Source: Thiobacillus denitrificans (lineage in GTDB: Bacteria; Pseudomonadota; Gammaproteobacteria; Burkholderiales; Thiobacillaceae). Taken from it: a stretch of DNA of 64,000 bases. The position numbers were made by a program, and so were the translations under genes. The notes under the pieces are model-generated. The model was not told the origin of the DNA and did no database searches. It saw nothing but the letters and a program-made list of their open reading frames with translations. Positions 7,661 through 17,868 of the stretch are shown one piece after another; positions within the stretch are counted from its first letter, which is position 1, and each line of letters opens with the position of its first letter. The stretch covers positions 167,173 to 231,172 of the forward strand of contig DHHQ01000013.1 of the NCBI GenBank assembly GCA_002403375.1. Reading direction: 5' to 3'.

Positions 7661-7688
7661 AAACCCCGCCCGCGTGGCGGGGTTTTTT
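7661..7688 (+). terminator. rho-independent terminator after the selenoperoxiredoxin
   Basis: Stem ACCCCGCC / GGCGGGGT with a five-base loop, running into a stretch of six T at 7683-7688. It separates the peroxiredoxin from selA, so the two have independent transcripts. Confidence 0.88.
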
Positions 7689-7819
7689 GTGCGCAGCGAC
7701 GCGCCCGGCCGCCTCGTGCAGGCCTCCGCCGTACGTGTCCTCCGCACCCGTTCACCAGACTGTCGCGAGAATGTGTCTAGACTCGAAGCGTTCTCCTTTC
7801 TGCCCGGTCGGGTGAAATC

Positions 7820-9220
<1,401 letters not shown>

Positions 9221-9295
9221 GGCCGCCCCTGCGGGGGCATGTAAGCCACGGTGGCTTCCGCAACGTGGCGGTTAATTCAATCGGAGGAATACAAG

Positions 9296-10396
9296 ATGGA
9301 TCGTCGCAACTTTCTGAAAACCTCGGCGCTCGCCGCCGCCACCTTGGGTGCCGGCCGCTTCGCCACGGCCGACGCGGCCAACGCCGCTTTCGCGCCGAGT
9401 CCCGCGCACGGCTGGCGCGTGTTCGAGGTCACTACCCGCGTCGAACCCGCCGCCGACGGCGCGACCCGGGTGTGGGTGCCGCTCCCCTCGGTGGAGGAGA
9501 CGGCGTGGATCCGTCCCATGGGCAACCTCTGGCAGGGCAACGCCGCCAGCGTGCAGGAATGGCGCGACCCGGTCTACAGTGCGCGCCTGCTCGCCGCCCG
9601 CTGGGACGCCGGCGAGCCCGCGCCCGGGCTCGAAGTCGTGAGCCGCTTCGCCACCCGCGACCGCGCCGTCGACCTCGGCAGCCCGGGCAAGGTCGCGCCG
9701 CTCGACAAGGCCACGCGCAAGCTCTACACCCAGGCAACCGAGATGCTGCCCACAGACGGCATCGTCCGGAAAACCGCGGCCGAAATCACCCAGGGTGCAA
9801 AAACCGACCTCGACAAGGCGCGCGCGATCTACGAATGGATCGTCGACAACACCCAGCGCAATCCGGAAACCCGCGGCTGCGGCCTGGGCGACATCCGCTT
9901 CATGCTGGAGACCGGCGACCTCAGCGGCAAGTGCGCCGACTTGAACGCGCTCTATGTCGGCCTTGCCCGTGCCGCCGGCCTGCCGGCGCGCGACGTCTAC
10001 GGCGTGCGCGTCGCCGATTCCCGCTTCGGCTACAGGAGCCTGGGCAAGAGCGGCGACATCAGCAAGGCGCAACACTGCCGCGCCGAGGTCTGGCTGGCCG
10101 GCTTCGGCTGGGTGCCGGTCGATCCGGCCGACGTGCGCAAGGTGGTGCTGGAGGAGAAACCGGGACTCACGCTGCAGGACGAGGTAGTGGTCGCCGCGAG
10201 GAAGAAACTCTTCGGCGCGTGGGAGATGAACTGGCTGGCGTACAACGTCGCCCACGACCTGAAGCTGCCGGGTTCGACCGGTGCAAAGATTCCCTTCCTC
10301 ATGTATCCGCAAGGCGAAAACGCGGCGGGGCGCCTCGACAGCCTCGACGCCGCCTCCTTCGTCTATACGCTGAGCGCGAAGGAAATCACGGCTTGA
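9296..10396 (+). CDS. exported transglutaminase-like domain protein
   Basis: A 366-residue protein with a twin-arginine signal (RRNFLK plus a hydrophobic stretch, cut near ADAANA). The C-terminal half is a transglutaminase-like fold of the papain type: catalytic Cys in SGKCADLNALYVGLARAAG, His in AQHCRAEVWLAGFGWVPVD, and a following Asp (VDPAD). The N-terminal 130 residues look like the beta-sandwich often found before this domain. GGAGG lies 8 bases before the ATG. It sits between selA and selB, 4 bases before the latter, and is probably co-transcribed. No link to selenium metabolism is known to me. A periplasmic peptidase or amidase role is the usual guess for the family. Confidence 0.85.
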   Translation: MDRRNFLKTSALAAATLGAGRFATADAANAAFAPSPAHGWRVFEVTTRVEPAADGATRVWVPLPSVEETAWIRPMGNLWQGNAASVQEWRDPVYSARLLAARWDAGEPAPGLEVVSRFATRDRAVDLGSPGKVAPLDKATRKLYTQATEMLPTDGIVRKTAAEITQGAKTDLDKARAIYEWIVDNTQRNPETRGCGLGDIRFMLETGDLSGKCADLNALYVGLARAAGLPARDVYGVRVADSRFGYRSLGKSGDISKAQHCRAEVWLAGFGWVPVDPADVRKVVLEEKPGLTLQDEVVVAARKKLFGAWEMNWLAYNVAHDLKLPGSTGAKIPFLMYPQGENAAGRLDSLDAASFVYTLSAKEITA

Positions 10397-10400
10397 TCCC

Positions 10401-12329
10401 ATGCTGATCGGCACCGCAGGCCACATCGACCACGGCAAGACCACGCTGGTGAAGGCGCTCACCGGCGTCGATGCCGATCGGCTGCCCGAGGAGAAATCGC
10501 GCGGCATCACGCTCGACCTCGGCTACGCGTACGCGCCGCTTGCAGAGGGATCGGTGCTCGGCTTCGTCGACGTGCCGGGCCATGAAAAGCTCATCCACAA
10601 CATGCTCGCCGGGGCGACCGGCATCGACTTCGTTCTGCTGGTGGTGGCCGCCGACGATGGGCCGATGCCGCAGACGCGCGAGCACCTCGAACTGCTCGAC
10701 CTGCTGGGCATCACGCACGGTGCGATCGCGCTGACCAAGATCGATGCCGTCTCGCCCGAGCGGCTCGACGCCGCCCGCCAGGAAGTCGCGGCGCTCGTCG
10801 CCGGCACCGGACTTGCCGGCAGTCCGCTGTTTCCGGTATCGGGGCGCACCGGAGACGGCGTCGCCGCATTGCGCGCCCATCTCGACGCCACCGCCGCCAG
10901 CCTGCCCCGGCGCGCCGCGAGCGGCCGCTTCCGGCTCGCCATCGACCGCTGCTTCACGGTCGGCGGCGTCGGCACCGTCGTCACCGGCACGGCACACGCT
11001 GGAAGGATAGGCGTCGGCGACACCGCCATCGTTTCTCCACCGGGTTTCAAGGCGCGCGTGCGCGGCCTGCACGTGCAGGATCGACCCGCAGCAACGGGGC
11101 AGGCTGGCGACCGCATCGCGCTCGCCCTGACGGGCGATTTCGAGAAGAAGGACGTCGCGCGCGGCATGTGGGTCGTCGACCCGGCGCTCGCCCTGCCGCT
11201 TGCGCGCTTCCACGGCGCGTTGCGCGTGCCGTCCGGCCAGAAGCCGCTGACGCACCTGCAGACCGTGCACGTGCACCTCGGCACCGAGGACATCCTCGGC
11301 CGCGTCGCGCTGCTCGACTGCCAGGAAGTCGCCCCCGGCGCCGACGCGCTGGTCGAGATCCTGCTCGAACGCGAGACGCTGGCCTTGCGCGGCGACCGCT
11401 TCATCCTGCGCGACGCCGGCGCGCAGCGCACCGTCGCCGGCGGCCGGGTGCTCGACATCTTTCCGCCGCTCCGCCACAAGCGTGCGCCTGCCCGGCTGGC
11501 GCTGCTCGACGCGATGCGCAGCGACGACCCGGCCGTCGCCCTCGGCCTGCTCGCCCGGCAAGCGCCGGCCGGCATCGACCTCGACCGCTTCGCGGCAAGC
11601 TGGAATCTCGTGGACGCCGACGCCGAGGCGCTGTGGCAGCGTGTCGGCCTGCACGTGGTAGGCAACGGCAGCGCCGCGACCGGCTTCACCGCCGAAGCGT
11701 GGGCGGTGCTCGCGGACAAACTGCTCGACGCGCTCGCACGCGAGCACGAGCGTGCACCGGACATGATCGGCGTCGAGCGCGAGCGGGTGCGCCGCATGAC
11801 CGCGGCGCATCTGCCGCGCTTCGCGTTCGACACGCTGTGCGGCGAGCTGCTGGCCGCGGGCCGTATCGCGCAGACCCGCGCCTGGCTGCATCTGCCGGAC
11901 CATCGCGCCAGCGTCTCCGCCGCCGACCGCGAACTCTTCGCGGTGCTGAAGCCGCTGCTCGACGCCGCGCCCTTCAACCCGCCGCGGGTGCGCGACGTGT
12001 CCAGGGCGACGGGCACGCCGGAGGACACGGTGCGCCAGCTGTTCAAGCGCATCGCGCGCACCGGCGAGCTCTACCCGGTCGCCCACGACCACTGTTACAC
12101 CGCCGCCGCCGTCGCCGAGCTCGCTGAAATGGTCCGCCGGCTCAACGCGGAACACGGCGCGGCGCGCGCCGCCGCGTTGCGTGACATCGTCTTTCGCGAT
12201 GGCGGGGGCGGGCGCAAGGTGGCGGTGCAGATTCTCGAGTTCTTCGATCGCATCGGCTACACTCGCCGCGTGCGCGACGACCATGTGCTGCGCCGCGATG
12301 GCACGGCGCACGAATGGACCCTCACATGA
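10401..12329 (+). CDS. selB: selenocysteine-specific elongation factor
   Basis: A 642-residue GTPase that carries Sec-tRNA(Sec) to the ribosome at UGA codons marked by a SECIS. The G-domain motifs are clear: GHIDHGKTTLVKALTG, DVPGHEKLIHNMLAG and LTKID. Domains II and III follow to about residue 370. The C-terminal 260 residues form the winged-helix repeats that hold the SECIS hairpin (for example REIVF-type ends, FFDRIGYTRRVRDDHVLRR). Slightly longer than E. coli SelB (614). Four bases separate it from the upstream gene and no good Shine-Dalgarno is seen, so it may be translated by coupling. tRNA-Sec begins five bases after its stop. Confidence 0.97.
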   Translation: MLIGTAGHIDHGKTTLVKALTGVDADRLPEEKSRGITLDLGYAYAPLAEGSVLGFVDVPGHEKLIHNMLAGATGIDFVLLVVAADDGPMPQTREHLELLDLLGITHGAIALTKIDAVSPERLDAARQEVAALVAGTGLAGSPLFPVSGRTGDGVAALRAHLDATAASLPRRAASGRFRLAIDRCFTVGGVGTVVTGTAHAGRIGVGDTAIVSPPGFKARVRGLHVQDRPAATGQAGDRIALALTGDFEKKDVARGMWVVDPALALPLARFHGALRVPSGQKPLTHLQTVHVHLGTEDILGRVALLDCQEVAPGADALVEILLERETLALRGDRFILRDAGAQRTVAGGRVLDIFPPLRHKRAPARLALLDAMRSDDPAVALGLLARQAPAGIDLDRFAASWNLVDADAEALWQRVGLHVVGNGSAATGFTAEAWAVLADKLLDALAREHERAPDMIGVERERVRRMTAAHLPRFAFDTLCGELLAAGRIAQTRAWLHLPDHRASVSAADRELFAVLKPLLDAAPFNPPRVRDVSRATGTPEDTVRQLFKRIARTGELYPVAHDHCYTAAAVAELAEMVRRLNAEHGAARAAALRDIVFRDGGGGRKVAVQILEFFDRIGYTRRVRDDHVLRRDGTAHEWTLT

Positions 12330-12334
12330 CACAT

Positions 12335-12427
12335 GGAAGAGATCGTTCCCCGGTGGGGCGCCCGGTCTTCAAAACCGGGAGGGGCCGCCAGGCGGTCCCT
12401 GGTAGGTTCGACTCCTGCTCTCTTCCG
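12335..12427 (+). tRNA. selC: tRNA-Sec, anticodon TCA
   Basis: A 93-base selenocysteine tRNA. The acceptor stem has eight base pairs (GGAAGAGA with TCTCTTCC), the discriminator base is G (12427), the anticodon TCA is at 12369-12371 in a CCGGT/ACCGG stem, the variable arm is long (GGGGCCGCC / GCGGTCCC), and the T arm reads GTAGG-TTCGACT-CCTGC. These are hallmarks of bacterial tRNA-Sec and the sequence follows E. coli selC closely. The CCA end is not encoded (CCC follows). It lies in the selB transcript and must be processed out. Confidence 0.97.
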
Positions 12428-12499
12428 CCCATTTCCTGAACCCCGGGTTCCACGCCTCGCCAGCCGGGCAGCGGCCACAATCTCCGGAGGGGCGGCACG

Positions 12500-13444
12500 G
12501 TGAATGTCCAGATACTCGGCGCGGAGTCTCTCGGGGTGCGCGGACTCGCGTGCCGGGTGGAGGCCGCGGGGCGCGTGATCGTCATCGACCCCGGCGTCGC
12601 GCTCGGCAACTGGCGCTACAAGCTGCCGCCGCATCCGGTGCAGATCGCCGCGGGCAGGGCGGTGCGGCGGCGCATCGTCGCGGCGCTCGACGGCGCCACC
12701 GACATGGTGTTCAGCCACTTCCACGGCGACCATGTGCCGCTGTCCGAGCCTAATCCTTATCAGCTCGGCTTCCCGCACCTTCCTCCCGGCATCAAGACCC
12801 TGCGCGTCTGGAGCCTGTCGCCGGCAGGCCAGAGCTTCACCAGCCGGGCGCGTGCCCGCGCCCTCACCGACCTGCTGGGGCCGCACTTCCAGGTGGCCGA
12901 GGGGCTCACCGACGGGCTGCTGCGTTTCTCCCCTGCCGTGCCGCACGGGGCCGGCGGACCGCCGTTCGGCAGCGTGATGATGACCCGGGTCGATCTGGGC
13001 GGGCGGGTGTTCGTGCACGCCTCGGACATCCAGCTGCTCGACGCGGCGACCATCGACCGCATCCTCGACTGGGCGCCGCATTGCGTGCTGGCCGCCGGTC
13101 CGCCGATCTATCTCGACCAGTTCGACGCGGGACAGCGGGCACGTGCCTGGAACAATGCGCGGCGCCTCGCTGCAGGGGTCGACACCCTCATCCTCGACCA
13201 TCACCTGATGCGGTCGGAGGCCGGGCTGGCGTGGCTCGAAGCGCTCTCGGCGGAGGCCGGCAAGCGGATTCATTGCGCCGCCGATTTCATGGGCCATCCC
13301 AGGGCACTGCTGGAGGCCCGCCGGCGGGAACTCTACGCGGCCATGCCGGTGCGGCCGGGCTGGCACGACGACTACGCGCGCGGCGCGGCCAGCGTCGATG
13401 ACTTCGGCCCGCCTGGCCAGCAGGAGTCGACGACAAGGCGCTGA
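12500..13444 (+). CDS. MBL-fold metallohydrolase, UPF0282-like
   Basis: A 314-residue metallo-beta-lactamase-fold protein. The N-terminus AESLGVRGLACRVE and the segment VIVIDPGVALGNWRYKLPPH resemble the UPF0282 family, best known from archaea. The metal motif is SHFHGDH (about residues 74-80), with further His/Asp candidates in VFVHASD, LILDHH and GHPR. Substrate unknown. GGAGGGG lies about 10 bases before the GTG/ATG region of the start. It follows tRNA-Sec by 72 bases in the same direction and may belong to the sel transcript. Whether it serves selenium metabolism is not shown by the sequence. Confidence 0.8.
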   Translation: MNVQILGAESLGVRGLACRVEAAGRVIVIDPGVALGNWRYKLPPHPVQIAAGRAVRRRIVAALDGATDMVFSHFHGDHVPLSEPNPYQLGFPHLPPGIKTLRVWSLSPAGQSFTSRARARALTDLLGPHFQVAEGLTDGLLRFSPAVPHGAGGPPFGSVMMTRVDLGGRVFVHASDIQLLDAATIDRILDWAPHCVLAAGPPIYLDQFDAGQRARAWNNARRLAAGVDTLILDHHLMRSEAGLAWLEALSAEAGKRIHCAADFMGHPRALLEARRRELYAAMPVRPGWHDDYARGAASVDDFGPPGQQESTTRR

Positions 13445-13567
13445 GCTCAGCGGACTCGGCAGCTACGGATCGCCGGACGGGCGCATCCGCATCATCGAGT
13501 CCGTCAATGAAACACATCGGGACAATCCATTTCACAGGGGATGGGCGTGGTCATAAAGTACCACTCC

Positions 13568-13583
13568 ATTAGCAAGCGCTAAT
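13568..13583 (+). promoter_or_regulatory. palindromic operator candidate before the Cys peroxiredoxin
   Basis: ATTAGC-AAGC-GCTAAT, a perfect six-base inverted repeat ending 28 bases before the peroxiredoxin ATG. Upstream, TTCACA and TAAAGT with a 17-base gap make a possible sigma-70 promoter, placing the palindrome near the transcription start, where a repressor could act. The binding protein is unknown. Confidence 0.35.
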
Positions 13584-13611
13584 AAACATCAACCCGACGA
13601 AAGGAAAGACC

Positions 13612-14259
13612 ATGTCCGAAATCAACGCCTCTCCCGCCTTCCCCCAGCTCAACGCCCCGGCGCCCGACTTCGCGGCCAGGACCACCCACGGCGTCAGGAA
13701 GCTGGCCGACTACAAGGGCAAATGGCTGGTGCTGTTCTCCCACCCGGCCGACTTCACCCCGGTGTGCACCACCGAGTTCACGGCCTTCGCCAGGCACCAG
13801 CCCGAGTTCCAGAAGCTCAACTGCGAGCTGCTCGGCCTGTCGATCGACAGCTACTACTCGCACGTCGCCTGGGTGCGCAACATCAAGGAGAAGTTCGGGG
13901 TCGAGATCAACTTCCCGATCATCGAGGACCTGAGCATGAACGTGGCCCGTGCCTACGGCATGATCCACCCGGGCGCGGCCGACACCTCGGCGGTGCGCGC
14001 GACCTTCATCATCGATCCCGACGGCATCCTGCGCGCCATGGTGTACTACCCGATGACCAACGGCCGCTCGATCCCCGAGTTCCTGCGCCTGGTCGCCGCG
14101 CTGCAGACCTCGGACAAGAACAAGGTCGCCACGCCGGAAGGCTGGCAGCCCGGCGACAAGGTCATCGTGCCGCCGCCGCAGGATGTCGACGCCGCCGACA
14201 AGCGCATGAACGAAGGCTACGAGTGCACCGACTGGTACTTCTGCAAGAAGTCGCTGTAA
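13612..14259 (+). CDS. peroxiredoxin, Prx6-like (Cys type)
   Basis: A 215-residue peroxiredoxin with the peroxidatic Cys at position 52 in HPADFTPVCTTE, typical of the Prx6/1-Cys group, including the long C-terminal domain (GWQPGDKVIVPPP). It reduces peroxides with an external thiol donor. The C-terminal tail carries two extra Cys (YECTDWYFCKKSL), as in archaeal-type Prx6 proteins that form further disulfides. AAAGGA lies 6 bases before the ATG. It is a separate unit with its own promoter candidate and terminator. It is not a close copy of the Sec-containing enzyme 6 kb upstream. Confidence 0.95.
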   Translation: MSEINASPAFPQLNAPAPDFAARTTHGVRKLADYKGKWLVLFSHPADFTPVCTTEFTAFARHQPEFQKLNCELLGLSIDSYYSHVAWVRNIKEKFGVEINFPIIEDLSMNVARAYGMIHPGAADTSAVRATFIIDPDGILRAMVYYPMTNGRSIPEFLRLVAALQTSDKNKVATPEGWQPGDKVIVPPPQDVDAADKRMNEGYECTDWYFCKKSL

Positions 14260-14341
14260 GCCGGACCGCCTGAGGCGACTGGCCGGGGCCTGGCACCGGC
14301 CTCTCCCGTTCCGGCGCGAGGCGATTCCATCGATGCGGAGC

Positions 14342-14377
14342 AAGCCCCCTTGGCACGAGCCTTGGGGGCTTTTTTTA
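14342..14377 (+). terminator. rho-independent terminator after the Cys peroxiredoxin
   Basis: AAGCCCCC pairs with GGGGGCTT across a 14-base loop that has its own short GG/CC pairing, followed by seven T (14371-14377). It lies 82 bases after the stop codon; the stretch 14378-14510 shows no gene. Confidence 0.9.
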
Positions 14378-14510
14378 TGGAATGTGCCGCCTTCGGCCCG
14401 GACGGGGCTCGCCCGGCTGGCCTGCAGAACGAACGGCCGCAGGGCAAAGCGTTCTGATCCCTGCGCGTCCGTGGCCTCGTGCCTGCGCCGAGGGCGCAGC
14501 TCGAAAGGCG

Positions 14511-15521
14511 CTAGGGGCGGGCGAGCAGCTCGCGCAAGGCTTCGACAAAGCGCCGGTTGTCCTCGGGCAGCGCCGTGGTGATGCGCATGAAGCCCGGACC
14601 GAGCGCCGGATCGTTGAGGGGCTTGATCAGGATGTCGCGCTTGCGCAGTTCCTCGCCGATCTCCGCCGCGCTGTGCGGCGCGAGGTCGGCGAGGAAGAAA
14701 TAGGTGTGGGTCAGATAGGTCTTCACGCCCAGGCTGCGCAAGGTGGCGGCGAGGTCCACGGTCCATGCGTGCAGTTGCGCGGCGCGGGCGTGGATCTGGT
14801 CTTCGTGCTGCAGCGTGGCGATCGCCGCCGCCTGGCTGGGGCGCGCGAGGGGATAGGCGTCGTTGTGGCCGTTGAGGTCGTCGGCGATGGCCTCGGGAAA
14901 GACGCCGTAACCAACGCGGAAGCCGGCCAGGCTGTGGGCCTTGGAGAAGGTGCGGGTCACCAGCAGGTTGGGATGCCGGGGAACGAGGTGCGCCACCGAC
15001 TGCCCGGCCAGGCCGATGAAGGCCTCGTCGACCAGGAAGCGCGTCTGCGGATGGCGCCGCAGCAGCCCGGGCAGCGGCGCCATGTCGAAGATGCCGCCGT
15101 TGGGATTGTTGGGGTTGACGATGACCACCAGCGTGGTGCCCGCCGGAATCGCCAGTTCGCCGAGGTCGAAGGCGAAGTCCCTGTCCTCGGGCAGCCGCGT
15201 CTCGGTGTAGCGCTCCGCGATCTCGGGAAACAGCACGTAGGTCGGCGTCAGCAGATGCACCTGCTGGCCGAAGCGGTCGAACAGCTGGCGCAGGATCAGC
15301 TCGGAGCCGGCGTTGATGTGGATGAGCCGCTCGGGAACGCCGAGCCGGTCGCTGAGGAGCTGGCGCAGCGGCGCCGAGTAGGGCTCGGTGTAATAGTTGC
15401 TGTGCGCCGCCTCGGCCTGCGCGGCGGCGATCGCCTCGTCGATCGGCGGCAGCGGGTTCTCGCACAGCAGGAGCTTGATGCCGTGGAAGCTGCCGCCGCC
15501 TTTTTCGTGGGTGCTGGTCAT
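14511..15521 (-). CDS. HisC-like class I/II aminotransferase
   Basis: A 336-residue PLP aminotransferase of the histidinol-phosphate aminotransferase type. It shows VIVNPNNPNGGIF (Asn contacting PLP), FLVDEAFIG, the PLP lysine in TRTFSKAHSLAGFRVGYG and an Arg near the C-terminus (FMRITTALPE). A second, full HisC lies at 55997-57094 in the aromatic operon, so this is a paralogue whose true substrate is uncertain (histidinol phosphate, an aromatic or another amino acid). It is the last gene of a leftward pair with a ZIP transporter, 7 bases apart. Confidence 0.85.
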   Translation of the reverse strand: MTSTHEKGGGSFHGIKLLLCENPLPPIDEAIAAAQAEAAHSNYYTEPYSAPLRQLLSDRLGVPERLIHINAGSELILRQLFDRFGQQVHLLTPTYVLFPEIAERYTETRLPEDRDFAFDLGELAIPAGTTLVVIVNPNNPNGGIFDMAPLPGLLRRHPQTRFLVDEAFIGLAGQSVAHLVPRHPNLLVTRTFSKAHSLAGFRVGYGVFPEAIADDLNGHNDAYPLARPSQAAAIATLQHEDQIHARAAQLHAWTVDLAATLRSLGVKTYLTHTYFFLADLAPHSAAEIGEELRKRDILIKPLNDPALGPGFMRITTALPEDNRRFVEALRELLARP

Positions 15522-15528
15522 GGGTCTC

Positions 15529-16266
15529 CTAATGGCCGAGCCGGAACACGGCGATGGTGGCGATGCCCGCCAGCATCAGGGCCAGCTGCAGCAGCGTGGC
15601 CCTGGCGCCGGTGCGCTGGTGCAGCCCCGGCACCAGGTCCGCTACTGCAATGTAGATGAAGCTCGCCGCCGAGAGGGCGAGGATGTACGGGATCGCCCCG
15701 CGCATCTCGTCGAGCCAGAACCAGCCCAGCAGGACGCCGGGAATCGTGGCGAGCGAGGACAGCAGGTTGGTGGCGAAGGCCCTGGATTTGGCCATCCCGC
15801 TCGCGAGCAGGATGGCGAAGTCGCCCAGTTCCTGCGGGATTTCGTGGGCGATGACCGCCAGCGCGGTGGCGATGCCGACCGGGACGGAGATCAGAAAGGC
15901 GGCGGCGATGACCACGCCGTCGACGAAATTGTGGAAGGCGTCGCCGATCAGGATGAGCTTGCCTCCCTGGCGACCGTGCACCGCGCAGTCGCGATCGTGG
16001 CAATGGCGCCACAGCACCAGCTTCTCCAGCAGGAAGAAGAGCACGATGCCGGCCAGCACCGTGCCGCTCACGGCGAGCGGCGCCACCCGTTCGAGCGCCT
16101 TCGGGATCATGCCGAGGAAGGCCGCGCCGAGCAGGGTGCCGGTGGCGTAGGCGACCAGGCAGGGCAGCAATCGCGTGCGCACCGCGTCGGGAAAGCGCAG
16201 CAGCAGCGCGGCACCGGCGAGTGCACCGATGCTCCCCAGCAGGGCGAAGAAGATGGCGAGGAACAC
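15529..16266 (-). CDS. ZIP-family metal transporter
   Basis: A 245-residue inner-membrane protein with about eight helices. The metal site of ZIP carriers is visible: HNFVDGVVIA in helix IV and HEIPQELGDFA in helix V. A His/Cys-rich loop between helices III and IV (WRHCHDRDCAVHGRQG) is the usual cytoplasmic metal-binding segment. It likely imports zinc or another divalent cation. The start codon appears to be GTG. It shares its direction with the aminotransferase downstream. Confidence 0.88.
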   Translation of the reverse strand: MFLAIFFALLGSIGALAGAALLLRFPDAVRTRLLPCLVAYATGTLLGAAFLGMIPKALERVAPLAVSGTVLAGIVLFFLLEKLVLWRHCHDRDCAVHGRQGGKLILIGDAFHNFVDGVVIAAAFLISVPVGIATALAVIAHEIPQELGDFAILLASGMAKSRAFATNLLSSLATIPGVLLGWFWLDEMRGAIPYILALSAASFIYIAVADLVPGLHQRTGARATLLQLALMLAGIATIAVFRLGH

Positions 16267-16320
16267 GCCGCGTCAGCGCCTGTCGAGAACGCGGTTCAGG
16301 CCGGCTTCATGCCGCACGGA

Positions 16321-17283
16321 TCAATGCCCCTCGACGCAGATTTCGCGCCGGTAGACGGCGAGCAGGGTGCGCACGACGAGGACCGCGATCACCAGGCTCA
16401 GGATCGTGAGCAGGACCATCGCAAGCGTGTAGAAGCCGTTCCATCCCGACTGCTCGGCCATCACCAGCGTGGCGATCGTGATCGCCGCGAGCGGGAACGA
16501 GTAGGCCCACCACGACAGGAAGAACGGAAGCTTGCTGAAATAGGCGATCTGGGTGGCGAGCAGCAGCGTGAAGAACAGCCCGACGCAGTACAGGATCATC
16601 GCGAAGGCATCCACGCCGCCGGTCAGGTTGACGTAGGAAATGAAGCCCACCGCCGGCGGCGCGATGAAGATGAACAGCGTCGGCACCATCCGCACCGGCA
16701 GGGTGGCGTGGAAGATCAGGCGGTTGAACAGGATCGCGGTCAGCACCGGCCAGAAGAACACGCCGGCGGAGAAGAAGAACCACGAGACGATCGGCGCGGC
16801 ATGGTGGACGCCGGCGATCGGCACCAGGATGTTGCCGACCACGGGGATGAACCAGGCCGGGTTGAGGTGCTGGATTTCGTACTTGTCGTGCTGCGTCCAC
16901 GACGACAGCACGTACAGGGTCAGCATCAGGTGCAGGGCCGAGCCGATGCTCCACAGCCAGAACGACGCCTGCGGTGCGGCGTGCAGCGTGGCGATCGACA
17001 GCAGGATCAGCGAAATGGAAATGGCCGGGACGAACGCCAGCTTCACCGGATGCCGGACCTCCGCGGCCACCTCGCCGGGGTGCCTCGCGGCCTTGGCGAG
17101 GTAGACCGCGCCGATCAGCACCGCAAGCACGACGGTCAGGCCAAGCAGCCACGGGCTGATCTGGATGTTCGGGAACAGCAGCTGTTCGGTCTTGGCCCAG
17201 GCGATGGTGAAGCCGGCCATGCCCATGATGACGGAGAACCAGGCGACGGGGAAATTCTTCAGGCGGGCGGTCTGTTCGGACAT
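16321..17283 (-). CDS. TDT/SLAC1-family transporter
   Basis: A 320-residue membrane protein with ten hydrophobic helices and no large soluble part. The start FPVAWFSVIMGMAGFTIAW and the later NPAWFIPVVGNILVPIAG are typical of the tellurite-resistance/dicarboxylate (TehA) and SLAC1 anion-channel family. In sulfur oxidisers related genes are sometimes annotated as sulfite exporters (SoeE/TauE is a different family), but the anion cannot be told from sequence. It stands alone, with a GAGATCACC leader before the ATG and 54 bases to the ZIP gene downstream. Confidence 0.87.
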   Translation of the reverse strand: MSEQTARLKNFPVAWFSVIMGMAGFTIAWAKTEQLLFPNIQISPWLLGLTVVLAVLIGAVYLAKAARHPGEVAAEVRHPVKLAFVPAISISLILLSIATLHAAPQASFWLWSIGSALHLMLTLYVLSSWTQHDKYEIQHLNPAWFIPVVGNILVPIAGVHHAAPIVSWFFFSAGVFFWPVLTAILFNRLIFHATLPVRMVPTLFIFIAPPAVGFISYVNLTGGVDAFAMILYCVGLFFTLLLATQIAYFSKLPFFLSWWAYSFPLAAITIATLVMAEQSGWNGFYTLAMVLLTILSLVIAVLVVRTLLAVYRREICVEGH

Positions 17284-17384
17284 GGTGATCTCGTTTGTTT
17301 GGGTTGCCAGGCTAGATCAATACCACAGGTGGGTGTCTTCGCGAGGGGCCGGCGTGCCTTGGCTGTATACGCCGCCGGTTTCCT

Positions 17385-17418
17385 GCCGCGCACGTCACGA
17401 ACCCGGGAGGTGCGCGGC
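17385..17418. repeat. inverted repeat in the gap before the TDT gene
   Basis: GCCGCGCAC (17385-17393) and GTGCGCGGC (17410-17418) can pair around a 16-base loop. There is no T-run on either strand, so it may be a weak terminator for the DUF6858 transcript or only a chance GC repeat. The gap 17284-17437 holds nothing else I can name. Confidence 0.35.
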
Positions 17419-17437
17419 GATGCGCAAGCGCGCCGGT

Positions 17438-17830
17438 TCAATCCTTGTCGCGCAGTCCCTTGGCCCAGGCTTCCATGGCTTCGTTCGCCGGCTTCATCGG
17501 GGCTTCCATGAAGCTCACCACGAACTTGCTGCCCATGTCCGCCACGCCGATCGAACGGGGCCGCACCGCCAGCACCTGCGGATTGGGCAGGGCGAAGCCG
17601 AAGCAGAAGATCACGTCGACAGCGGCCTTGATCTCGGGATTGATCTCGCCCTCGATGCGCCTGGTGTGGGCGTAGTGGTCGAACACGCCGATGAACTGCA
17701 CCTTGGGATTGGTTGCGATCTTGTCCTTGAGGTAGTTCGCTACCTCGTCGACGCTCTGGCAGCTGGTCTCGGACTTGTCGATCTCGGCGACGTAGACGGG
17801 GTATTTTTCCTGCAGCAGGGTTTGTTTCAT
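17438..17830 (-). CDS. DUF6858-family protein
   Basis: A 131-residue soluble protein starting MKQTLLQEKYPVYVAEID, without signal peptide or recognised catalytic motif. It resembles DUF6858, a family of unknown function in chemolithotrophs. It is the last gene of the octaheme cytochrome cluster. An upstream in-frame GTG at 17866, two bases from the stop of the preceding gene, would add 12 lysine-rich residues. I prefer the ATG at 17830 because the family begins there. Confidence 0.7.
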   Translation of the reverse strand: MKQTLLQEKYPVYVAEIDKSETSCQSVDEVANYLKDKIATNPKVQFIGVFDHYAHTRRIEGEINPEIKAAVDVIFCFGFALPNPQVLAVRPRSIGVADMGSKFVVSFMEAPMKPANEAMEAWAKGLRDKD

Positions 17831-17868
17831 GAGCTTCTTCTTCTTGCTTGCGGTTGAATCGGGCACGC

